Shown: one piece after another, positions 7,134 to 12,589 of the stretch
Layout: the number at the start of each line of letters is the position of its first letter
Numbering within the stretch: position 1 is the first letter of the stretch
NCBI GenBank assembly: GCA_902474645.1
Contig: CABRWN010000046.1
Coordinates: 1 to 12,589 of the forward strand
Length of the DNA: 12,589 bases
Direction: 5' to 3'
From: an uncultured Collinsella sp.
GTDB lineage: Bacteria > Actinomycetota > Coriobacteriia > Coriobacteriales > Coriobacteriaceae
Made by a program: the position numbers and the translations under genes
Notes under the pieces: model-generated
What the model was told of the DNA's origin: nothing
The model's input: only the letters and a program-made list of their open reading frames with translations
Database searches by the model: none

Positions 7134-8129
7134 TTACTTGAGCGTGGCGTACATGACAGCCTTGATGGTGTGCATGCGGTTCTCGGCCTCATCGAAGACC
7201 TTGGAAGCGGGGCTCTCGAAGACCTCGTCGGTGACCTCCTGCTCGGTGATGCCGAACTGCTCGCACTTCTCGGCGCCAATCGTGGTGTTGGTGTCGTGGA
7301 AGCTGGGCAGGCAGTGCAGGAAGATGGCGCCCGGGTTGGCCATAGCCATGACCTCGGAGGTAACACGATACGGGGTGAGCTGAGCGATGCGCTCGGCCCA
7401 GACCTCGTCGGGCTCGCCCATGGAGACCCACACGTCGGTGTAGATAACGTCGGCACCGGTGACGCCGTCCTTGACGTCGGTGGTCAGCTTGATGGTGCAG
7501 CCGTTGGCCTCGGCGATGGGCTTGCAGGCCTCGATGACGTCGTCGGCGGGCATGCACTCCTCGGGGCCGCAGGCCACGAAGTTCATGCCGAGCTTGGAGC
7601 AGACAACCATGAGGGAGCGAGCAACGTTGTTCTTGCAGTCGCCCATGAAGACGAGGGTCTTGCCCTTGATGTCGTAGTTGAAGTTCTCCTGGACGGTCAG
7701 GATGTCGGCGAGCATCTGGGTGGGGTGCCACTCGGTGGTCAGGCCGTTCCACACGGGCACGCCGGACTTAGCAGCGAGCTCCTCGACGTCGTCCTGGGCA
7801 AAGCCACGGAACTCGATGCCGTCATACATGCGGCCAAGAACGCGGGCGGTGTCCTCGATGGACTCCTTCTTGCCCATCTGCGACGAACCGGGATCGAGAT
7901 AGGTCACGCCCATGCCCAGGTCCATGCCGCCGACCTCGAAGGCGCAGCGGGTACGAGTGGAGGTCTTCTGGAAGAGCAGAACGATGTTCTTGCCCTCGAG
8001 ATAGCGGTGCGGAACGCCAGCGCGCTTCATATCCTTGAAGTTCTTGGAGAGCTTGAGCAGGTACTCGATCTCCTCGGTGGTGAGGTCGAGAAGCTTGAGG
8101 AAGCTACGGCCGGAGAGGTTAACACCCAT
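7134..8129 (-). CDS. arcB: Ornithine carbamoyltransferase (catabolic, ADI pathway)
   Basis: Cytosolic enzyme that here should run as phosphorolysis of citrulline to ornithine and carbamoyl phosphate, the second step of the arginine deiminase pathway. At 331 aa it has the family length. The carbamoyl phosphate domain shows FQKTSTRTR (53-61) and HPTQMLADILT (135-145). The ornithine-binding domain shows WVSMGE (234-239, SMG loop), HCLPSFHD (272-279, the HCLP cysteine motif) and the C-terminal ENRMHTIKAVM helix. AAGGA lies 8 nt before the ATG. It follows arcA copy 1 by about 105 bp and precedes the arcD-like transporter, the catabolic order. The sequence alone cannot exclude an anabolic role (argF), but no arginine synthesis genes are nearby. 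Codons are strongly G/C-ending, consistent with high expression. Confidence 0.96.
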   Translation of the reverse strand: MGVNLSGRSFLKLLDLTTEEIEYLLKLSKNFKDMKRAGVPHRYLEGKNIVLLFQKTSTRTRCAFEVGGMDLGMGVTYLDPGSSQMGKKESIEDTARVLGRMYDGIEFRGFAQDDVEELAAKSGVPVWNGLTTEWHPTQMLADILTVQENFNYDIKGKTLVFMGDCKNNVARSLMVVCSKLGMNFVACGPEECMPADDVIEACKPIAEANGCTIKLTTDVKDGVTGADVIYTDVWVSMGEPDEVWAERIAQLTPYRVTSEVMAMANPGAIFLHCLPSFHDTNTTIGAEKCEQFGITEQEVTDEVFESPASKVFDEAENRMHTIKAVMYATLK

Positions 8130-8174
8130 GGTTCGATTCCTTTCGAAGAAATGAATTACGTAAATATTAGTGTT

Positions 8175-8222
8175 GCCCGTTTAACGGGCGAAGCCGGTGC
8201 AGTTGTAGGGGGACCGCACCGG
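8175..8222 (-). other. Two hairpins between arcA copy 1 and arcB
   Basis: On the minus strand a 7-bp stem (8222-8216 with 8200-8194, 15-nt loop) is followed by the palindrome GCCCGTTAAACGGGC (8189-8175). No T-run follows. The sequence differs completely from that downstream of arcA copy 2. These hairpins could protect the arcA message or set the arcA:arcB ratio. A weak TAATAT (-10-like) then lies at 8169-8164, so a separate arcB promoter is possible. Confidence 0.5.
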
Positions 8223-8234
8223 AAACGGAAAGAC

Positions 8235-9476
8235 TTAGAGGTCCTCGCGCCAGAAGGGCATGCTCATGCAGCGCGGGCCGCCGCGGCCGCGGGAGAGCTC
8301 GGCGGAGGGCACGACGAGAAGGTCCAGGCCCTCCTTGTACAGCACGTCGTTGGTGACGGTGTTGCGGGCGTAGACGCAGATCTTGCCGGGCTCGACGCAC
8401 AGGGTGTTGGAGCCGTCGTTCCACTGCTCGCGGGAGGCCGCGATCGGGTCGCCGCCGCCGCAGGGGATCAGCTTGACCTGGTCGACGCCGGTGGCGTCCT
8501 CCAGGACGTGCTCGAGGGTGTCCTCGATCAGGCGGATGTTCACGTCGCCCGGGTTCTTGCCGGCGGTCAGCTCGTAGACGCGCAGGGTGCCCATGATGGC
8601 GGGGTGGATCGTGAACTTATCGACGTCGATCTGGGTGAAGACCGTGTCGAGGTGCATGAAGGCGCGCGAGACCGGGATGTCGAAGGCCAGGATGCGCTCG
8701 ACCTTGGAGTCGGAGTTCCAGAAGATGTTCTGGGCCATGACGTCGATCGCGGCGGCCTGGGTGCGCTGGGAGATGCCGACGGCGAGGGTCTTCTCGTTGA
8801 TGTTCAGCACGTCGCCGCCCTCGGTGTGGAACTGGCAGTCGCGGCGGAAGTACAGCGAGACGTCCTTGTAGTCGGGGTGGTACTTGAAGATGTACTTGCC
8901 GTACAGGGTCTCGCGGTTGCGGGTGACCGAGTACATGCGGTTGAGGTTGACGCCCTCGCCGACGACCGCGAACGGGTCGCGGGTGAAGTAGAGGTTGGGC
9001 ATCGGGTCGATGATCAGGTCGGACTCGGACTCGGAGTTGACCAGGGAGTCGAGGGTCGTGGACGCCGTGAGGGGCATGTCGATCTCGGACTTGGTCATGC
9101 CGGCCATGGTCTTCTTGACGAATTCGAGGTTGTCCTCGATGGAGTCCAGCTTCTCGCGGACGATCTGCGGCATGTGCTGGCCGCGGATGCCGGCCTCGGC
9201 GATGTACTGGTCGGTGAACTCGGCGCGGGCGCCGGGGACCTGGTCGAACACCTCAGCGACGAGGTTCTCGAGATAGAGGACCTCCACGCCCTGGTCCCTC
9301 AGGATCTGGGCGAAGGTGTCGTGCTCCTGCTGCGCGACCTCCAGGAACGGGACGTCGTCGAACAGGAGTCGCTCGAGCTCGTCGGGCGGCAGGTTGAGGA
9401 GCTCGTCGCCGGGACGGTGCAGGCAGACCTTCCTGAGCTTGCCGATCTCGGAAGGCACGTGCAGACCTTTCGTCAT
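8235..9476 (-). CDS. arcA: Arginine deiminase, copy 1
   Basis: Hydrolyses L-arginine to citrulline and ammonia, the first ADI step; cytosolic. At 413 aa it is the usual length. The five-bladed guanidino-group-modifying fold is shown by its catalytic residues: D167 in PNLYFTRDPF (161-169), E219 in FHTEGGDVL, H275 and D277 in AFMHLDTVF, and nucleophile C403 in GRGGPRCMSMPFWRE (397-411). These match the D166/E224/H278/D280/C406 set known from Pseudomonas. The start is the one giving the conserved IGKLRKVCLHRPGDE (11-25) N-terminus. AGGAGG lies only 2 nt before the ATG, so AAAGG 9 nt upstream is the likelier ribosome site. It heads the arcA-arcB-arcD unit below the large control region. Its protein is identical to the second copy. 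Two 60-base samples were 67% GC, higher than arcT samples (52-65%). Confidence 0.97.
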   Translation of the reverse strand: MTKGLHVPSEIGKLRKVCLHRPGDELLNLPPDELERLLFDDVPFLEVAQQEHDTFAQILRDQGVEVLYLENLVAEVFDQVPGARAEFTDQYIAEAGIRGQHMPQIVREKLDSIEDNLEFVKKTMAGMTKSEIDMPLTASTTLDSLVNSESESDLIIDPMPNLYFTRDPFAVVGEGVNLNRMYSVTRNRETLYGKYIFKYHPDYKDVSLYFRRDCQFHTEGGDVLNINEKTLAVGISQRTQAAAIDVMAQNIFWNSDSKVERILAFDIPVSRAFMHLDTVFTQIDVDKFTIHPAIMGTLRVYELTAGKNPGDVNIRLIEDTLEHVLEDATGVDQVKLIPCGGGDPIAASREQWNDGSNTLCVEPGKICVYARNTVTNDVLYKEGLDLLVVPSAELSRGRGGPRCMSMPFWREDL

Positions 9477-9478
9477 GG

Positions 9479-9490
9479 CCTCCTACCTTT
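9479..9490 (-). promoter_or_regulatory. Double ribosome site of arcA copy 1
   Basis: AAAGG (9490-9486, 9 nt from the ATG) and AGGAGG (9484-9479, 2 nt from the ATG) follow one another. The stronger site is too close for normal initiation, an arrangement shared by both arcA copies. A small 6-bp hairpin (9512-9507 with 9502-9497) precedes it. Confidence 0.5.
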
Positions 9491-9558
9491 CTTTCGGGCC
9501 CTTGTCAGGGCCGATTCGTTAGCGCCCCTCCGTGTGAGGCGTTATTGCTGACGATATA

Positions 9559-9587
9559 TTTATATCCAAAATCAGCCCATACTTCCA
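9559..9587 (-). promoter_or_regulatory. Candidate arcA promoter
   Basis: On the minus strand TGGAAG (9587-9582) and TATAAA (9564-9559) are 17 bp apart, predicting a start near 9552 and a leader of about 75 nt. The -10 is good and the -35 poor, as expected for an activator-dependent promoter. The first 21-bp-spaced repeat pair sits 7 bp upstream of the -35. A second TATAAA occurs at 9612-9607 without a matching -35. Confidence 0.45.
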
Positions 9588-9594
9588 CCTTGCC

Positions 9595-9627
9595 CCCGAA
9601 CGGTTTTTTATAGGGGGTGAACGGCAT
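9595..9627 (-). promoter_or_regulatory. Direct repeat pair 1, 21-bp period
   Basis: In the direction of arcA transcription, ATGCCGTTCACC (9627-9616) is followed by AAACCGTTCGGG (9606-9595). The CCGTTC cores are exactly 21 bp apart, two helical turns, and so lie on one face of the DNA. The position just above the weak -35 fits an activator that binds as a tandem dimer (AraC-like or response regulator type); the protein is unknown. Confidence 0.5.
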
Positions 9628-9803
9628 ACACATATACTTCACGCATGGCACACTTCATCTTAATAAAGCGTATTTACGTGCTTAAACGCGTTTTCAATCC
9701 TAAAATCAAATGGAACTTAACTTTGTTAAACCATCCTCAAATTGCATATTTCCACTAAAGCTATGAATAGAATTAGCGGTTCATACCGCGTCTCAACCAT
9801 TTT

Positions 9804-9815
9804 CATTTTTATTCA
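9804..9815 (-). promoter_or_regulatory. ArgR (ARG-box)-like site
   Basis: The minus strand reads TGAATAAAAATG, matching the core of the Bacillus ARG box (consensus CATGAATAAAAATKCAAK as I recall it). Further TGAATA half-sites lie at 9764-9769 (plus strand) and 9836-9831 (minus strand). ArgR-family proteins control arc genes in several Gram-positives, so the location fits. The region is AT-rich, which raises the chance of accidental matches. No ArgR gene is in the window. Confidence 0.4.
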
Positions 9816-9839
9816 GAAAAAAGTTTGTCCTATTCATTT

Positions 9840-9865
9840 CTGGTAAATAAATTACCGTTTACCAG
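9840..9865. repeat. 8-bp inverted repeat CTGGTAAA/TTTACCAG
   Basis: CTGGTAAA (9840-9847) and TTTACCAG (9858-9865) are exact inverted copies with a 10-bp spacer. The right arm overlaps the first site of repeat pair 2. TTTACCAGAC also occurs upstream of the arcD-like gene at 7072-7081. It could be an operator; the factor is unknown. Confidence 0.45.
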
Positions 9866-9884
9866 ACGCTTGATACCGTTCACC
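9852..9884 (+). promoter_or_regulatory. Direct repeat pair 2, 21-bp period
   Basis: TTACCGTTTACC (9852-9863) and ATACCGTTCACC (9873-9884) are again exactly 21 bp apart and share the CCGTT core and ACC end with pair 1, but face the opposite way. The pair lies about 257 bp upstream of pair 1, a distance compatible with DNA looping. There is no plus-strand gene for it to serve. The rest of the 573-bp gap (9628-9803) is AT-rich and holds no gene. Confidence 0.5.
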
Positions 9885-9962
9885 GGAAACTCAGTATAAG
9901 GCCCAGCGGATACCGGCTCGCTTTACGGCCCCATTTGTAACAACTTGACTTCTCGGTATAGA

Positions 9963-10000
9963 AAAACGGACCCGCTTCACTAGGGAAACGGGTCCGTTTT
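9963..10000. terminator. Bidirectional terminator after arcT
   Basis: A 12-bp stem (9963-9974 with 9989-10000) has A-runs on the left and T-runs on the right; on the minus strand the stem is followed by TTTTTC. It ends arcT transcription and isolates the arcA control region. A second imperfect stem (GATCTTCG near 10039, GAAGAT near 10005) lies between it and the arcT stop. Confidence 0.85.
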
Positions 10001-10049
10001 CGATTATCTTCGGCCAATTTAGATAAGGCCATCGAAGATCATCGGAATC

Positions 10050-11174
10050 CTAGCGATCAAACTCCGCCAGTGCCTCGCCCAAAAGCCTCAGGCCCTCACG
10101 CAGAACGTCCTCGCTCGCGCAGTAGCCCAGGCGTGCGCCACAGGGAAGCTCAAAGCGGCTGCCGGGTACCAGCAGCACTCCCCTCTCGGACAGCAGGCGC
10201 TTGCAGAACCCCTCGTCATCCTCGGGAATATCAAGCTGGATAAATGAGGTGGACACGCCCTGCGGCGCCGTCCAGGAAACGCGGTGCTGCGTATCGATCC
10301 AAGCCTGCGCGATATCGCAGTTGCCAAACACGATCTTGCGATTGCGCTCGAGGATCTTGTCCTTGTGCTCAAGCACATAGGTCGCCAGGGCATCGTTGAA
10401 CACGCCGCCGCAGATCATGGTGTAATCGCGATAGGTACGGATGCGGTTGGACACCTCTTCGTCGGCCACGACCCAGCCCGCGCGGGCCGCAGGCGTCGAG
10501 TAAGTCTTAGACACCGAGTTGGTGACGATGGCTTTCTCGTACACATCGGCCATCGACATGAAGGACTCGGTGTTCTCGAGGGGCAAGTACACCTCGTCGC
10601 ACAGCACATAGGCGCCCACCGAGCGGGCGATCTCGGCAATCTGTCCGAGCGTATCGGCATCAAGCACCGTACCGATGGGGTTAGATGCGTTGTTGATGCA
10701 GATGAGCCTGATATTGGGACGGACCAAGCGCTTGAGTTCCTCGATATCGGGCTTCCAGCCGAGTTCCTCGCGAAGCTCCCAATACTCGACCTCGGCGCCC
10801 AGCGTGCGCGGAATCTCGTAGAGCGGCGTGTAGGTGGGCCACTCGGCGATAACATGGTCGCCGGGCTCGACCACAGCCATGATGGCGTTGAGGTTAGCGC
10901 CCGTGCAGCCATTGGTCTGCAGAATGTGATCGGGATTGGCCTCGCGACGATACAGCTTGGCAACCTCGGCCTTAAACTCCGGCGAGCCCTCGATCCAGCC
11001 GTAGTTCATCTTCTCGCGGTCCAGGCGCTCGTAGAACGTGGCGCCGTCCTGCTCATCGAGCGCGCGCAGCTCGCCCATGGTGAGCGACGAGATCGTCGAC
11101 TGGGCGATGTCCCACGTGGCACTCTTCTCCCAAACGTTGAGCCATTCCTCAACGCCAATCGTCTTGATGTCCAT
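10050..11174 (-). CDS. arcT: ArcT-like PLP-dependent aminotransferase
   Basis: Fold type I class I/II aminotransferase, 374 aa, cytosolic. It shows YGWIEGSPEFK (58-68) and an EWPTYTPLYE substrate loop (111-120). PLP contacts are N165 in NNASNPIGT, D193 and Y196 in LCDEVYLPL, Schiff-base K223 in NSVSKTYS, and the R348 region (GARLGY) for the carboxylate. A transaminase gene of this class, arcT, is part of the ADI cluster in Lactobacillus sakei and Lactococcus; its true substrate is not established. Placement between two arcA genes supports the same assignment here. AAGGAG (11187-11182) is 7 nt before the ATG at 11174; an upstream ATG at 11228 lies inside the preceding terminator and is rejected. 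Codon use is less biased than in arcA. The exact amino donor (ornithine, citrulline, aspartate or other) cannot be read from sequence. Confidence 0.88.
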   Translation of the reverse strand: MDIKTIGVEEWLNVWEKSATWDIAQSTISSLTMGELRALDEQDGATFYERLDREKMNYGWIEGSPEFKAEVAKLYRREANPDHILQTNGCTGANLNAIMAVVEPGDHVIAEWPTYTPLYEIPRTLGAEVEYWELREELGWKPDIEELKRLVRPNIRLICINNASNPIGTVLDADTLGQIAEIARSVGAYVLCDEVYLPLENTESFMSMADVYEKAIVTNSVSKTYSTPAARAGWVVADEEVSNRIRTYRDYTMICGGVFNDALATYVLEHKDKILERNRKIVFGNCDIAQAWIDTQHRVSWTAPQGVSTSFIQLDIPEDDEGFCKRLLSERGVLLVPGSRFELPCGARLGYCASEDVLREGLRLLGEALAEFDR

Positions 11175-11181
11175 GGCCAAG

Positions 11182-11187
11182 CTCCTT
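11182..11187 (-). promoter_or_regulatory. Shine-Dalgarno deciding the arcT start
   Basis: AAGGAG on the minus strand, 7 nt before the ATG at 11174. It rules out the longer reading from 11228. Confidence 0.75.
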
Positions 11188-11230
11188 ACAAAAGCAGTCA
11201 TCCAATCGTGTTGACGTTCCTCATACAAGA

Positions 11231-11262
11231 TTGGGGCGGTGCGAAAACCCGCACCGCCCCAA
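11231..11262 (-). terminator. Strong hairpin between arcA copy 2 and arcT
   Basis: A perfect 13-bp stem (11262-11250 with 11243-11231, 6-nt loop) is followed on the minus strand by TCTTGTATG, only a weak T-run. A smaller 7-bp stem (11290-11284 with 11275-11269) precedes it. Partial termination with some read-through into arcT is the simplest reading; a TAATAC -10-like box just after the arcA stop leaves open a separate arcT promoter. Confidence 0.65.
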
Positions 11263-11322
11263 TGGGAGACATCTAATGGCAGCTAGATGTATGTATTATG
11301 ACCTGTACGGGTCCTTGAAGAC

Positions 11323-12589
11323 CTTAGAGGTCCTCGCGCCAGAAGGGCATGCTCATGCAGCGCGGGCCGCCGCGGCCGCGGGAGAGCTCGGCGGAGGGCA
11401 CGACGAGAAGGTCCAGGCCCTCCTTGTACAGCACGTCGTTGGTGACGGTGTTGCGGGCGTAGACGCAGATCTTGCCGGGCTCGACGCACAGGGTGTTGGA
11501 GCCGTCGTTCCACTGCTCGCGGGAGGCCGCGATCGGGTCGCCGCCGCCGCAGGGGATCAGCTTGACCTGGTCGACGCCGGTGGCGTCCTCCAGGACGTGC
11601 TCGAGGGTGTCCTCGATCAGGCGGATGTTCACGTCGCCCGGGTTCTTGCCGGCGGTCAGCTCGTAGACGCGCAGGGTGCCCATGATGGCGGGGTGGATCG
11701 TGAACTTATCGACGTCGATCTGGGTGAAGACCGTGTCGAGGTGCATGAAGGCGCGCGAGACCGGGATGTCGAAGGCCAGGATGCGCTCGACCTTGGAGTC
11801 GGAGTTCCAGAAGATGTTCTGGGCCATGACGTCGATCGCGGCGGCCTGGGTGCGCTGGGAGATGCCGACGGCGAGGGTCTTCTCGTTGATGTTCAGCACG
11901 TCGCCGCCCTCGGTGTGGAACTGGCAGTCGCGGCGGAAGTACAGCGAGACGTCCTTGTAGTCGGGGTGGTACTTGAAGATGTACTTGCCGTACAGGGTCT
12001 CGCGGTTGCGGGTGACCGAGTACATGCGGTTGAGGTTGACGCCCTCGCCGACGACCGCGAACGGGTCGCGGGTGAAGTAGAGGTTGGGCATCGGGTCGAT
12101 GATCAGGTCGGACTCGGACTCGGAGTTGACCAGGGAGTCGAGGGTCGTGGACGCCGTGAGGGGCATGTCGATCTCGGACTTGGTCATGCCGGCCATGGTC
12201 TTCTTGACGAATTCGAGGTTGTCCTCGATGGAGTCCAGCTTCTCGCGGACGATCTGCGGCATGTGCTGGCCGCGGATGCCGGCCTCGGCGATGTACTGGT
12301 CGGTGAACTCGGCGCGGGCGCCGGGGACCTGGTCGAACACCTCAGCGACGAGGTTCTCGAGATAGAGGACCTCCACGCCCTGGTCCCTCAGGATCTGGGC
12401 GAAGGTGTCGTGCTCCTGCTGCGCGACCTCCAGGAACGGGACGTCGTCGAACAGGAGTCGCTCGAGCTCGTCGGGCGGCAGGTTGAGGAGCTCGTCGCCG
12501 GGACGGTGCAGGCAGACCTTCCTGAGCTTGCCGATCTCGGAAGGCACGTGCAGACCTTTCGTCATGGCCTCCTACCTTTCTTTCGGGCC
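11323..12589. repeat. Direct repeat copy 2 (arcA and its leader)
   Basis: Copy of 8234-9500 in the same orientation, with no difference seen. It is cut by the window end, so its right border is unknown. Together with copy 1 it brackets arcT and the control region. Confidence 0.95.
11324..12565 (-). CDS. arcA: Arginine deiminase, copy 2
   Basis: A second complete 413-aa arginine deiminase, identical in every residue to the copy at 8235-9476, with all catalytic residues intact (D167, E219, H275, D277, C403). The 24 visible bases upstream, including the double ribosome site, are also identical. It is followed by a hairpin and then arcT, so it may form an arcA-arcT unit apart from arcA-arcB-arcD. 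Its promoter lies outside the window. Identity at synonymous positions means very recent duplication, ongoing gene conversion, or an assembly artefact; selection on protein function alone would not preserve it. Confidence 0.95.
   Translation of the reverse strand: MTKGLHVPSEIGKLRKVCLHRPGDELLNLPPDELERLLFDDVPFLEVAQQEHDTFAQILRDQGVEVLYLENLVAEVFDQVPGARAEFTDQYIAEAGIRGQHMPQIVREKLDSIEDNLEFVKKTMAGMTKSEIDMPLTASTTLDSLVNSESESDLIIDPMPNLYFTRDPFAVVGEGVNLNRMYSVTRNRETLYGKYIFKYHPDYKDVSLYFRRDCQFHTEGGDVLNINEKTLAVGISQRTQAAAIDVMAQNIFWNSDSKVERILAFDIPVSRAFMHLDTVFTQIDVDKFTIHPAIMGTLRVYELTAGKNPGDVNIRLIEDTLEHVLEDATGVDQVKLIPCGGGDPIAASREQWNDGSNTLCVEPGKICVYARNTVTNDVLYKEGLDLLVVPSAELSRGRGGPRCMSMPFWREDL

Larger units (their letters stand above)
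8234..9500. repeat. Direct repeat copy 1 (arcA and its leader)
   Basis: By line-by-line reading at an offset of 3,089 bp I found no difference between this segment and 11323-12589. Identity stops on the left one base past the arcA stop codon. On the right it reaches the window end, so the repeat is at least 1,267 bp and may extend further into the leader or promoter. Confidence 0.95.

Noticed and set aside
7128..9551. An 807-codon open frame on the plus strand, antisense to arcB and arcA
   Set aside because: It is a by-product of strong G/C-ending codon bias in the genes opposite. Its protein is low-complexity (rich in L, G, D, V, A, H) with no recognisable domain.
8234..12589. Composite transposon made by the arcA repeats
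   Set aside because: No transposase, terminal inverted repeats or target duplication is visible. The repeats are the gene itself.

Overview
The window most likely comes from a gut-type Coriobacteriia actinobacterium, probably Collinsella or a close relative. The evidence is about 60% GC coding DNA with strongly G/C-ending codons, a pyrG-xerD pair as seen in Actinobacteria, an arginine deiminase (ADI) cluster with a YfcC-type transporter, and many hairpin terminators. The genus is inferred from gene content and style, not from a marker gene. Every supported gene lies on the minus strand, so transcription runs from high to low coordinates.

Right half (about 5.5-12.6 kb) is an arginine catabolism cluster. 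In transcription order it holds arcA copy 2 (arginine deiminase), arcT (PLP aminotransferase), a 573-bp AT-rich control region, arcA copy 1, arcB (ornithine carbamoyltransferase) and an arcD-like YfcC-family transporter. ArcA converts arginine to citrulline and ammonia. ArcB splits citrulline with phosphate into ornithine and carbamoyl phosphate. ArcD would exchange ornithine for arginine. Carbamate kinase (arcC), which recovers ATP, is not in the window. The two arcA copies are identical over at least 1,267 bp, and the window ends inside the second repeat. The transporter frame is broken by what looks like a loss of one base near 6530.

The control region before arcA copy 1 holds the most unusual non-coding signal. 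It has two pairs of CCGTT-core direct repeats, each pair spaced exactly 21 bp and the pairs facing opposite ways about 257 bp apart. One pair sits just upstream of a candidate promoter. An ArgR-box-like element lies between the pairs, and a strong bidirectional terminator closes arcT.

Left half (1-5.1 kb) is housekeeping. It holds a DUF1846 protein of unknown function with its own TATAAT box and terminator, a small winged-helix regulator, and a pyrG-xerD operon (CTP synthase, then a Xer tyrosine recombinase) whose genes are 2 nt apart. That operon ends at an unusually long hairpin terminator. Between arcD and the DUF1846 gene is a 375-bp non-coding stretch packed with hairpins. No tRNA, rRNA, CRISPR array, transposase or phage gene was seen.
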